Shown: positions 24,941 through 33,117 of the stretch, piece after piece
Layout: each line of letters begins with the position of its first letter
How positions within the stretch are numbered: the stretch's first letter is position 1
Source of the DNA: Kitasatospora sp. MAP12-44
Lineage (GTDB): Bacteria; Actinomycetota; Actinomycetes; Streptomycetales; Streptomycetaceae
Assembly: GCF_029892095.1 (NCBI RefSeq)
Contig: NZ_JARZAE010000004.1
Coordinates: 2,666,001-2,730,000, forward strand
Direction: 5' to 3'
DNA length: 64,000 nucleotides
Made by a program: the position numbers and the translations under genes
Notes under the pieces: model-generated
What the model saw: the letters and a program-made list of their open reading frames with translations, nothing else
The model's database searches: none
Told to the model about the DNA's origin: nothing

Positions 24941-26259
24941 GCCGGCAACTCCTCTACGGGGGACGGGAAGTCGTGGATCGCGGGGAGGTCGGGGAGGTCC
25001 GGAAGATCCGGCAGGTCGGGCAGGTCGGGCAGGTGCGGGATCCCGGGCAGATCGGGGTGGCTGGGCAGATCGGGCACGCCGGGCAGGTCCGGCACGTCCG
25101 GCACGTCCGGCAGTGGTTCGCCGCGGTGCTCGGCGAGCACCTCCGCGTAGTGGCGCAGCAGCAGGTCGCCCACCGCCTCCCAGGTCCGCGCGGTGACGTC
25201 GGCCCGTCCCGCGCGTCCGTAGGCCACCCGGCGGGCCCGGTCGGCAGCCAGCTCGGCGACCGCCTCGGCGACGGCCCGGGCGTCCCGGGGGGCGATCAGC
25301 AGGCCGGTGCGCCGGTGGCCGACCAGGTCGAGCGGACCGCCGGCCGCCGGGGCCACCACCGGCACCCCGCTGGCCATCGCCTCCTGGATGGTCTGGCAGA
25401 AGGTCTCCAGCGGTCCGGTGTGCACGAAGAGGTCGAACGTGGCGTAGCAGCGCGCCAGTTCCTCGCCGGTGCGCCGGCCCAGGAAGACCGCGCCGGGCAG
25501 CGCGGCCTTCAGCGCCGGGGCGCTCGGCCCGTCGCCGATCACCACCAGCCGTACGCCCGGCAGCGAGCAGACCCCGGCGAGCAGGTCGACCCGCTTCTCG
25601 GGCGCCAGCCGTCCGACGTAGCCGACCAGCACCTCGCCGCCGGGGGCGAGTGCGCGGTGCAGTGCCTCGTCGCGGCGGCGGGGGTGGAAGCGCAGCGAGT
25701 CGACGCCGCGCGGCCACAGGTGCACCCGCGGCACACCGTGGGCGGTGAGGTCCTGGGCGGCGGGGGTGGAGGGGGCCAGGGTGCGGGCGGCGGCGCCGTG
25801 CACCGTGCGGATCCGGTGCCAGGCGGCGCCGGCGCCGAGGCCGCCGCCGACCCGGTAGGCCTGGGCGTAGCCGGCCAGGTCGGTCTGGTAGACGGCCAGG
25901 GTGGGCAGACCGAGCCGGGCGGCCTCGACCGCGCCCCGGGCGCCGAGGACGAACGGGCTGGCCAGGTGGACCAGGTCGGGCCGAAAGCCGGCGATCGCCG
26001 CGCGCAGCCGGGAGCTGGGCAGCGCGAGCCTGACCTGCGGGTAGCCGGGGAGCGGGATCGAGGGGATCCGGACGACGGGCAGCTCGGTGGCGTCCGGGCC
26101 GAAGGAGTGCGCCGGGCAGCTCGCGCCGCGGGCCGGAGCGGGAGTGATGACCAGGGGTTGGTGGCCGCGCCGGACCAGGTGCTCGGCTGTGCGCAGCACG
26201 CTGTGGGCAACGCCGTTGACTTCGGGCGGGAAGGACTCGGTGACGATGGCGACACGCAT
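24937..26259 (-). CDS. GT4 glycosyltransferase (mannosyltransferase-like) with repetitive Pro-rich tail
   Basis: 440 residues. Residues 1-375 are a GT-B glycosyltransferase close to the GDP-mannose-dependent MgtA/PimB group: VTESFPPEVNGVAHSV at the N-terminus, GYVGRLAPEKRVDLL, and HTGPLETFCQTIQEAMASGV with the donor-binding Glu. The last 65 residues are a degenerate repeat of PDLPD/PDVPD units, encoded by imperfect 9- and 12-bp repeats (24970-25115). First gene of a three-gene operon; start at ATG 26259. The tail is not part of the catalytic fold and has probably expanded by slippage. Confidence 0.9.
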   Translation of the reverse strand: MRVAIVTESFPPEVNGVAHSVLRTAEHLVRRGHQPLVITPAPARGASCPAHSFGPDATELPVVRIPSIPLPGYPQVRLALPSSRLRAAIAGFRPDLVHLASPFVLGARGAVEAARLGLPTLAVYQTDLAGYAQAYRVGGGLGAGAAWHRIRTVHGAAARTLAPSTPAAQDLTAHGVPRVHLWPRGVDSLRFHPRRRDEALHRALAPGGEVLVGYVGRLAPEKRVDLLAGVCSLPGVRLVVIGDGPSAPALKAALPGAVFLGRRTGEELARCYATFDLFVHTGPLETFCQTIQEAMASGVPVVAPAAGGPLDLVGHRRTGLLIAPRDARAVAEAVAELAADRARRVAYGRAGRADVTARTWEAVGDLLLRHYAEVLAEHRGEPLPDVPDVPDLPGVPDLPSHPDLPGIPHLPDLPDLPDLPDLPDLPAIHDFPSPVEELPA

Positions 26260-26386
26260 GCCTTGGTTGTTGCCTGGCCGGACGAGCTTCGGGCCAAAGG
26301 GATCTGTCGAACAGGCGAACGGTGGCCAGCGCTTTCCCGCAGGTCGACCGCGCGCCGGCGGTCGACTCCCCCATGTCCGATCAAGA

Positions 26387-26408
26387 CATGACAAAGGATC
26401 ATGACAAA
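26387..26408. promoter_or_regulatory. Spaced direct repeat CATGACAAA in a divergent promoter region
   Basis: Two copies of CATGACAAA 13 bp apart (26387-26395 and 26400-26408) lie between the divergent glycosyltransferase operon and the acylase gene, together with an inverted repeat GTCGACCG/CGGTCGAC at 26343-26366. Possible operator or sigma-factor contacts; the regulator is unknown. Confidence 0.35.
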
Positions 26409-26486
26409 TCCGCGCACAACCGCTAGCCAACCGACCAGTAACCAACTTACCGTCAACTCCCCACCCTTCTGAGTGAGGAGCAGGCT

Positions 26487-29303
26487 TTGCCCAGACGCGC
26501 CCCCACCCGGGGACGGCGGTCCGCCCGCAGTTGGCCCGCCGCCGCCCTCGCGCTCGTCCTGCTGGCCGCCGCGCCGGCCGTCACCAGCAGCACCGCCGTC
26601 GCCGCCACCCCCCACGCCGCCGCTGCCGACTACTGCGGCGGCCAGTGCAACGACATCCTGCCGCCCGGCGAGAACGGCAACGCCACTCTCGCCGACATCC
26701 TCGGCAACAAGCTCTTCGGCACCAGCCCCGCCAACACCAACAACCAGCTCGCCCCCTACACCAACCTCGCGGCGGCCTACCCCGGGCTCACCGACAGCCA
26801 GTTGGGCAACTTCTTCAACGACGCCTCGTTCGGCGTGCCGGCCGACCAGGTGGCCAGCAGCATCAGTCCGCGCCCGGACGTCACGATCGTGCGCGACAAG
26901 GCCACCGGCGTCCCGCACGTCACCGGCACCACCCGCTACGGCACCGAGTACGGCGCCGGCTACGCGGCCGCCCAGGACCGGCTCTGGGTGATGGACCTGT
27001 TCCGACACGTCGGGCGCGGCGAGCTCTCCAGCTTCGCGGGCGGCGCCGCCGCCAACCGGCAGCTGGAGCAGAGCTTCTGGCAGGTCGCCCCGTACACCGA
27101 GGACGAGCTGCAGCAGCAGATCAACACGATAGCGAGCACCGGCGGCGCCCGCGGCCAGCAGGCGCTGGCCGACGCGCAGGCGTACCTGGACGGGATCAAC
27201 CAGTACATCACCCAGGCCTACAACAGCCGGACCTTCCCCGGCGAGTACGACCTGACCGGGCAGATCAACGCGATCACCAACGCCGGCTCGATCGCGCCGT
27301 TCAAGCTGACCGACCTGGTCGCGCTGGCCTCGGTGATCGGCGCGCTGTTCGGCTCCGGTGGCGGCGGTGAACTCCAGTCCGCGCAGGTCAAGGAGGCCGC
27401 CGACGCGCAGTACGGGCAGGTCCAGGGCGATCAGCTCTGGAGCTCGCTGCGGGAGGCCGACGACCCCGAGGCGGTCTCCACCGTGCACGACGGGCAGTCC
27501 TTCCCGTACGCGCTGCCGCCCGCGAACCCGCAGGGCGTGGCGATGCCGGACCCGGGCTCGGTCGTCCCCGAGCAGCTGATCTACAACGCCACCGGCTCGG
27601 CGACCAGCCCCACCACCAAGGCGGCCGGGGTGCTCCCCGGCAACCTGATCACCGCCAAGCACGGGATGTCCAACGCCCTGGTGGTCTCCGGGCAGCACAC
27701 CGACGACGGGCACCCGGTGGCCGTCTTCGGGCCGCAGACCGGCTACTTCGCCCCGCAGCTGCTGATGCTGGAGGAGTTGCAGGGCCCCGGGATCAGCGCC
27801 CGCGGCGCCGCGTTCGCCGGGCTGAGCTTCTACGTCGAGCTCGGCCGCGGCCAGGACTACGCCTGGAGCGCCACCTCGGCCGGCCAGGACATCACCGACA
27901 CCTACGCGGTGCCGCTGTGCACCACCGACGGCTCGCCGGTCACCCTGGCCGCCCAGTCCTACCTCTACCACGGGCAGTGCCTGCCCTTCGACAAGCTCGA
28001 CCGCCAGGACTCCTGGTCCCCGACCACCGCCGACTCGACGCCCGCCGGCTCCTACACGCTGACCATGTACCGGTCGAACTACGGTCTGGTGACGGCGCGC
28101 GGCACGGTCGGCGGCAAGCCGGTCGCCTTCACCTCGCTGCGCTCCAGCTACAAACACGAGGCGGACTCGATCATCGGCTTCCAGATGTTCAACGATCCGG
28201 GCGCGGTGCGCGATCCGGTGAGCTTTCAGCAGGCCGCGCAGAACATCAACTACACCTTCAACTGGTTCTACGCGGACGACAGCCACACGGCGTACTACAA
28301 CTCGGGCAGCAACCCGGTCCGGGCGCCGAACGTCGACCCCGGTCTGCCGGTGGTCGCCGACCCCGCGTACGAGTGGGTCGGCTTCGACCCGGTGACCAAC
28401 ACCGCCCAGTACACCCCGCCGGCCCAGCATCCGCAGTCCGTCGACCAGGACTACTACGTATCCTGGAACAACAAGCAGGCCCCCGCGTACGGTTCGGCCG
28501 CCTTCGGCGACGGATCGGTGCACCGGGCCAACCTGCTGGACAGCCGGGTCAAGGCGCTGCTCGCCAACGGCGGTAAGGTGAGCCGCAGTTCACTCACCCA
28601 GGCGATGGAGAGCGCGGCGCTGACCGACCTGCGCGGCGAGGACGTGCTGCCCGACCTGCTCCAGGTGATCGGCAGCGCACCGGTGACCGATCCCAAACTC
28701 ACCACCCTGGTCCAGGAGTTGCAGAACTGGCAGGCGGACGGGACCAAGCGCACCGAGACCTCGGCGGGCAGCCAGACCTACCGCGACGCGAACGCCATCC
28801 AGGTGATGGACGCCTGGTGGCCGCTGCTGGCCCAGGCGGAGTTCCAACCGGGCATGGGCAGCACGCTGTTCAACGCGCTGACCGGCGCGCTGCAGATCAA
28901 CGAGTCGCCCTCGGGCGGGCAGACCGGCCCGGTCAGCGGCGGCGTGAGCGCCAACGAGTCGATCCCGCACAAGGGTTCGTCCTTCCAGTACGGCTGGTGG
29001 AGCTACGTCGACAAGGACCTGCGGTCCGTTCTCGGTGAGCCGGTGGCCGGCCCGCTCGCCGTACCGTTCTGCGGCGGCGGGAACCTGGCGGCCTGCCGCA
29101 CCGTGGTGATCAACTCGCTGGAGCAGGCCGCCGCCGAGACCCCGGCCCAGGTCTACCCCGGCGACAGCTCCTGCGCGGCCGGCGACCAGTGGTGCGCCGA
29201 CACCATCATCCAGCGGCCGCTGGGCGGGATCACCGACGCCAAGATCACCTGGCAGAACCGGCCCACCTACCAGCAGGTGGTGCAGTTCACCTCACACCGC
29301 TGA
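26487..29303 (+). CDS. Secreted penicillin acylase family (Ntn-hydrolase) protein
   Basis: 938-residue exported amidase. Signal peptide at residues 1-50 (Arg-rich start, hydrophobic core, ending AAA). An alpha-chain region follows with VTIVRDKATGVPHVTGTTRYG and QDRLWVMDLFRHVGRGELS. Autocatalytic processing should occur at the Ser of KHGMSNALVVSG (near residue 393), which becomes the N-terminal nucleophile of the beta chain. Typical substrates are acylated amino compounds such as beta-lactams or acyl-homoserine lactones; the specificity here is unknown. TTG start at 26487 with GAGGAG seven bases upstream. Confidence 0.93.
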   Translation: MPRRAPTRGRRSARSWPAAALALVLLAAAPAVTSSTAVAATPHAAAADYCGGQCNDILPPGENGNATLADILGNKLFGTSPANTNNQLAPYTNLAAAYPGLTDSQLGNFFNDASFGVPADQVASSISPRPDVTIVRDKATGVPHVTGTTRYGTEYGAGYAAAQDRLWVMDLFRHVGRGELSSFAGGAAANRQLEQSFWQVAPYTEDELQQQINTIASTGGARGQQALADAQAYLDGINQYITQAYNSRTFPGEYDLTGQINAITNAGSIAPFKLTDLVALASVIGALFGSGGGGELQSAQVKEAADAQYGQVQGDQLWSSLREADDPEAVSTVHDGQSFPYALPPANPQGVAMPDPGSVVPEQLIYNATGSATSPTTKAAGVLPGNLITAKHGMSNALVVSGQHTDDGHPVAVFGPQTGYFAPQLLMLEELQGPGISARGAAFAGLSFYVELGRGQDYAWSATSAGQDITDTYAVPLCTTDGSPVTLAAQSYLYHGQCLPFDKLDRQDSWSPTTADSTPAGSYTLTMYRSNYGLVTARGTVGGKPVAFTSLRSSYKHEADSIIGFQMFNDPGAVRDPVSFQQAAQNINYTFNWFYADDSHTAYYNSGSNPVRAPNVDPGLPVVADPAYEWVGFDPVTNTAQYTPPAQHPQSVDQDYYVSWNNKQAPAYGSAAFGDGSVHRANLLDSRVKALLANGGKVSRSSLTQAMESAALTDLRGEDVLPDLLQVIGSAPVTDPKLTTLVQELQNWQADGTKRTETSAGSQTYRDANAIQVMDAWWPLLAQAEFQPGMGSTLFNALTGALQINESPSGGQTGPVSGGVSANESIPHKGSSFQYGWWSYVDKDLRSVLGEPVAGPLAVPFCGGGNLAACRTVVINSLEQAAAETPAQVYPGDSSCAAGDQWCADTIIQRPLGGITDAKITWQNRPTYQQVVQFTSHR

Positions 29304-29320
29304 GCTGAGCTGAGCTGAGC
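29301..29320. repeat. Four tandem TGAGC units at the acylase stop codon
   Basis: The first unit contains the TGA stop. With a period of five the repeated TGA falls in all frames, as in the 8-bp array at the chitinase stop. Confidence 0.9.
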
Positions 29321-29324
29321 AGTA

Positions 29325-29353
29325 GGAGGGGGTGCCGAATCGGCACCCCCTCC
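29325..29353. terminator. Hairpin terminator between acylase and NUDIX genes
   Basis: 14-bp perfect arms (GGAGGGGGTGCCGA and its complement) around one base lie between convergent genes, so termination in both directions is expected. Confidence 0.85.
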
Positions 29354-29378
29354 CCGGCGAGCGATCGGTCCTCGGGTA

Positions 29379-29876
29379 CTACCAGCCGCCAAGTGAAACG
29401 CCGGGGCCTCCTGCCAGGTAGCGGGTGAGCGCACTCGCCGTGGTGGGCACGAAGTTCTCAGGGATGGCATCGACGGAGATCCAACCGACTTGCGCGTGCT
29501 TCTCCGGCTCGACATTGACCGGGTCACCTGACCAGCTGTGGGCAGCGAAGACCACCGTCAGGAAGCCGTTGGGCGCCTCAACTCCCCGTGCACCGTGGAT
29601 GACATGGGCCAGCTGGAGGGCTTCGGGGTCGACGACCAGGCCGGTCTCCTCCTTGAGCTCTCGGACCGCGGTTTCGGTGATGGGCTCGCCTGGCTCGCTC
29701 TTGCCGACGGGGAGGTCCCACATGCCCTGGGCGAACTTGGCCCGGGGACCGCGCTGGAGGAGGACGACCCGGCCCGTCTCGCGGTCGTGCACGATCACCG
29801 CCGCGACCAGCAGCGTCATGGAGTCGGTAGCAGGCTTTAGAGCTTGACCTGCGTCGGCGATCTGCTGCTCGGCCAC
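29379..29876 (-). CDS. NUDIX hydrolase
   Basis: 165 residues. The Nudix box is intact, running from GKSEPGEPITETAVRELKEE through TGLV, with the metal-binding Glu residues in RELKEETG. Hydrolyses a nucleoside diphosphate linked to another moiety; the position of the box and the short length suggest a housecleaning or nucleotide-sugar enzyme, with substrate unknown. The 20-residue N-terminal extension is polar. It is followed at the 5' side by a truncated regulator gene. Confidence 0.88.
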   Translation of the reverse strand: MAEQQIADAGQALKPATDSMTLLVAAVIVHDRETGRVVLLQRGPRAKFAQGMWDLPVGKSEPGEPITETAVRELKEETGLVVDPEALQLAHVIHGARGVEAPNGFLTVVFAAHSWSGDPVNVEPEKHAQVGWISVDAIPENFVPTTASALTRYLAGGPGVSLGGW

Positions 29877-29904
29877 GGCGGTCCCTTCGTCGGCGGGAAT
29901 GGTG

Positions 29905-30258
29905 CTAGATCAGGGCGTCTCGGGCTCGCTGCTCCAGCTCGGCGGCCCCCGGCACTCCGCGTCTACGGTAGATCGCCAGGCTGGGCCTGATCGAGGAGAT
30001 GGCCTTTCTGGTGCGGTCCGAAGACATGCCCTCCATGAGCGCCATGGCTTGGCGCCACGTCGCAACGGCCTCGTCGGCCCGGGCCTGGGCAGCGAGGCTG
30101 TCGCCAAGGTCGGCGTAGGTGAGCACGTGGACGCGTTTGTATTTCTCGGCGTCCCACCAGACGAGTGCAGCTCGGAGCTGTCGTTCGGTCCCGACGTGAT
30201 CGGCAAGGTCCGTCAGAGAGTTCGCGGCGTCGCAGGCCAAGCGCGCGATCTCCGGCGT
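29905..30258 (-). pseudogene. C-terminal TPR fragment of a helix-turn-helix regulator
   Basis: The frame reads PEIARLACDAANSLTDLADH, DLGDSLAAQARADEAVATW and RPSLAIYRRRGV, the degenerate tetratricopeptide tail of Streptomyces XRE-type regulators that commonly accompany ATP-grasp or NUDIX genes. The N-terminal DNA-binding domain and most repeats are missing: coding sense is lost at about 30258, exactly where plus-strand ATP-grasp coding begins. A truncated remnant. Confidence 0.6.
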
Positions 30259-30264
30259 CCTGGG

Positions 30265-30614
30265 AGCAGGAGATCACCGACAAGGCGTACGAGATCCGCG
30301 TGACATGCGTCGCCGGTGAACTCTTCCCAGTCCGGATCGACGCCCCTGACGGTCCTGGCCGGCTCGACTGGCGCACCGACTCCAAGAACCTCACCTACTC
30401 CCCCGTTCAGCTCCCCGGGCACGTCCACACCGGCATCCTGGACATGCTGTATCGCCTCGGACTCGTCTACGCCGCCGTTGATCTGATCGTCGATCAGGCC
30501 GGCACCCACTGGCTGGTGGACGTAAACCCTGGCGGCCAGTGGGCGTGGATCGACACCACCCGCGACGCGATCACCCGCGCGCTTGCGAACCTTCTCCAGA
30601 AGGGCACCCAGTGA
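30265..30614 (+). pseudogene. Truncated ATP-grasp peptide maturase (graspetide-type), C-terminal third
   Basis: About 115 codons matching the C-terminal end of MvdD/TgmB-like ATP-grasp ligases that form omega-ester or amide crosslinks in RiPPs. Visible features are EITDKAYEIRVTCVAG, the central strand GLVYAAVDLIVD and the metal-binding DVNPGGQWAWID. The N-terminal pre-ATP-grasp and ATP-binding parts (roughly 200 residues) are missing, and no start codon with a ribosome site is present. Its stop overlaps the start of the methyltransferase gene (GTGA), as in intact graspetide operons. Confidence 0.7.
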
Positions 30615-31726
30615 CCACCAGCACCACCGACCCGACCGCCGAGGCTTTGCGACATGCCATGGTCGACGCGCTCGGCGCCGACGGCAGTCTGACCGACGAC
30701 AGGTGGCGCGAGGCGTTCGTCAACGTGCCCCGGCACGCCTTCGTCCCGTTCTTCTACCGACAAGGCCTCGACGGCTCCCACCAACGGGTCGGCGACGACG
30801 ACCAGGGCCAGCGTGCCGAGTGGCTGCAAGCCGTCTACCAGAACCAGGCGCTCGTCACCCACCTGATCGACGGGAACACCGCGTCGTCGTCCAGTCAGCC
30901 GTCCCTCATGGCCGTGATGCTCGAAGCGCTCGACGTTACCGAGGGCACGCGCGTCAAGGAGATCGGTACGGGGACCGGCTACAACGCCGCGTTGCTGAGT
31001 CACCGGCTGGGCGACGAGAACGTGGTGTCCGTCGATGTCGACCAAGACATCACGGACGCCGCCCGCGAGCGCTTGGACCGTGCCGGGTACCGGCCGACCG
31101 TTCTCACCGGCGACGGCTCCCAACCGGAGCCCGGGCGCCCGCGCCCCTACGGCGGCATCATCGCCACCTGCGGCCTACGGAGCATCCCGCCTGTGCTCCT
31201 GCGCGAACTCACTCCTGGGGGTCTGATCGTCGCCCCGCTCGGCTTCGGCGTCGTCCGCGTCCAGCAGACCGGCGAGGGCGAGGCGCAGGGGCGGTTCCTC
31301 GCTACCCCGGCGTACTTCATGCCGCTTCGGGCGGCCGGCGACAGCGGAGTGATCCACCGTCCGCAGGTGCCGGGCGGCGATGCCCGGCCGTCCGCGATGG
31401 GCCCTGACGTGATCGTGGACGAGGGATTCCGGTTCCTGGCCAGCGTCGCGCTTCCCGCGCTGGGCTGGCAGTACGACCTGTCGGACGACGGCAGGCCGAC
31501 CAGCGCCCGTGTCTGGACGTCGGACGGATCGATCGCCGACCTGCGGGACGACGGCACCGTGACCGAAGGCGGCCCGCGCCGCCTCTGGTCGGAGCTTGAA
31601 GCCCTGCACCACGTCTACGAGAAGCACAACCGCCCGGCCCGCGACCGGTACGGGATCACCATCACCGGCACCGAACAACGGGTGTGGCTCGACAAGGCAA
31701 CCGGACCGGGGTGGCCGCTAGGCTGA
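30611..31726 (+). CDS. PIMT-like methyltransferase of an ATP-grasp peptide maturase system
   Basis: 371-residue SAM-dependent methyltransferase related to protein-L-isoaspartate O-methyltransferase. The PIMT opening is FVNVPRHAFVPFFY; motif I is VKEIGTGTGYNAALLS; a C-terminal extension of about 150 residues is typical of the methyltransferases next to ATP-grasp RiPP maturases. In fuscimiditide-type pathways such an enzyme methylates an Asp of the crosslinked peptide to give an aspartimide. Here the maturase is truncated and no precursor peptide is seen, so the gene is probably an orphan relic. GTG start overlaps the upstream stop. Confidence 0.85.
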   Translation: MTTSTTDPTAEALRHAMVDALGADGSLTDDRWREAFVNVPRHAFVPFFYRQGLDGSHQRVGDDDQGQRAEWLQAVYQNQALVTHLIDGNTASSSSQPSLMAVMLEALDVTEGTRVKEIGTGTGYNAALLSHRLGDENVVSVDVDQDITDAARERLDRAGYRPTVLTGDGSQPEPGRPRPYGGIIATCGLRSIPPVLLRELTPGGLIVAPLGFGVVRVQQTGEGEAQGRFLATPAYFMPLRAAGDSGVIHRPQVPGGDARPSAMGPDVIVDEGFRFLASVALPALGWQYDLSDDGRPTSARVWTSDGSIADLRDDGTVTEGGPRRLWSELEALHHVYEKHNRPARDRYGITITGTEQRVWLDKATGPGWPLG

Positions 31727-31730
31727 CCCA

Positions 31731-31756
31731 GGGGGGCGCCGGCGACGGCGCCCCCC
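31731..31756 (+). terminator. Rho-independent-type terminator after the methyltransferase
   Basis: 11-bp perfect stem (GGGGGGCGCCG and its complement) with a GCGA loop, followed by TTT, starting seven bases after the stop codon. Confidence 0.85.
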
Positions 31757-31921
31757 TTTGCCAACTCCCCTGACCCGCTCGGGAGTCGGCACCCAACCGT
31801 CGCCCCTCCCCGGTGAGGGCGGCGGTGGGAACTTCAGATCCTGGATGTCATCCACTTGCGGCGGCCCGCCGTCGGTGTGTCCATGGCGCTCATCCCCGCC
31901 TCCCCGGGTAGCATCCTCGAA

Positions 31922-31962
31922 GCGTACACCGTACGCGGTGCACTACTGCGTACAAGGTACGC
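31922..31962. promoter_or_regulatory. Paired operator-like palindromes upstream of the GntR-TetR regulator
   Basis: Two 15-bp sites of the form GCGTAC-N3-GTACGC (31922-31936 and 31948-31962), centres 26 bp apart, directly precede the regulator gene. Their symmetry and repetition suggest autoregulation by the encoded protein. The rest of 31757-31921 shows no gene. Confidence 0.65.
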
Positions 31963-31966
31963 ACGG

Positions 31967-33040
31967 ATGTCGGAACGCGCAAGCGCTCCGAAAAACGTTG
32001 GGGTGAGCGAAGAGTTGAGCAAGAAGCCTTCGGATAGTGCGGCGAACTCGGCGGAGAGCACTAGTGCACTAGGCGATGAGGAGGAGGCGCCCTACCTGCG
32101 GATCGCGGCGGAGATCCGTGCCAGGATCGAGCGCGGCGAGCTGCGGGCGGGCGACCGGGTGCCCTCCACCCGGCAGATCACCCAGGAGTGGGGGGTCGCG
32201 ATGGCGACCGCCACCAAGGTGCTCGCCGCGCTGCGCCGGCAGGGCCTGGTGCAGGCCCGGACGGGGGTCGGCACGGTCGTCGCGGCGAAGGCAGCAGCAG
32301 AGGCAAAGGCGGACGCACCCCCCGTACGGCGCGAGGTGGGTGAGGGCGGGCTCACTCGGGAGCGGATCGTCGACGCGGCCGTCGCGCTCGCCGACGCGGA
32401 GGGCATCGCCAGCGTCTCGATGCGCCGGGTCGCCGCCGAACTCGGCGTCGCCACCATGGCGTTGTACCGGCACGTGCCCAGCAAGGACGAGCTGGTGATA
32501 CTGATGTCGGAGAGCGTGCTCGTCGAGGACCCGTTCCCCGCCGAACCGCCGCTGGGCTGGCGGCCCCGCCTGGAACTCCTCGCCCGCACCCAGTGGGAGA
32601 TCTTCCGACGGCACCCCTGGCTGGCCCCAGCCGTCTCGGTCACCCGGCCGGTCCCCTCCCCCAACGTGCTGCGCCACGCCGAGCGGGCCGTCGGGTCGCT
32701 GGACGGGCTCCCGTTCGACCCGCCCACCAAGCTCTACGTCCACCTGCTGCTGTTCAGCTTCGTGCGCGGCATCGCCTTCAACTTCGAGCTCACCGCCCAG
32801 GCCGAGCACGAGAGCGGCGCCACCGAGGCGGAGTGGATGGACTCCCAGCAGAGCTCGTTGGAGTCGCTGATGACCTCCGGCGCGTACCCCGCCTTCTCCC
32901 GACTCCTGCTGGACATGCGGACGTTGGAGGGATCCGTGGACTTCGACTTCAGCCTCGACCGGCTCTTCGAGTTCGGCCTGGCCCGGACGCTGGACGGCAT
33001 CGAAGTGCTGATCGAGGCTCGCGAGGGCGAGGTGGACTGA
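31967..33040 (+). CDS. GntR-TetR hybrid transcriptional regulator
   Basis: 357 residues with two DNA-binding domains. A GntR-type winged helix lies at about residues 45-105 (RIERGELRAGDRVPSTRQIT then GLVQARTGVGTVV). A TetR-type helix-turn-helix lies at about 125-175 (IVDAAVALADAEGIASVSMR, ELGVATMALYRHVPSKDEL), followed by a TetR C-terminal ligand domain. Such fusions are widespread in actinomycetes. ATG at 31967 sits five bases after the second operator; GTG at 32003 is an alternative start. A perfect 12-bp palindrome CTAGTGCACTAG lies inside the N-terminal coding part. Confidence 0.85.
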   Translation: MSERASAPKNVGVSEELSKKPSDSAANSAESTSALGDEEEAPYLRIAAEIRARIERGELRAGDRVPSTRQITQEWGVAMATATKVLAALRRQGLVQARTGVGTVVAAKAAAEAKADAPPVRREVGEGGLTRERIVDAAVALADAEGIASVSMRRVAAELGVATMALYRHVPSKDELVILMSESVLVEDPFPAEPPLGWRPRLELLARTQWEIFRRHPWLAPAVSVTRPVPSPNVLRHAERAVGSLDGLPFDPPTKLYVHLLLFSFVRGIAFNFELTAQAEHESGATEAEWMDSQQSSLESLMTSGAYPAFSRLLLDMRTLEGSVDFDFSLDRLFEFGLARTLDGIEVLIEAREGEVD

Positions 33041-33117
33041 CGGCGCGCGAGGTACGCGCCACCCGCGCGGCGGCCCCCGGCTTGCCCGGGGCACCGGCCG
33101 CGTCAAGGCTGGTTGCC

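Noticed and set aside
24970..25115. CRISPR-like repeat array
   Set aside because: The units are 9-12 bp, contiguous and in frame with a glycosyltransferase C-terminus; there are no spacers.
23789..26374. Single 861-residue minus-strand protein
   Set aside because: It is two frames run together: the real product is the 383-residue glycosyltransferase starting at 24940, and the rest is antiphase reading of the upstream glycosyltransferase gene.
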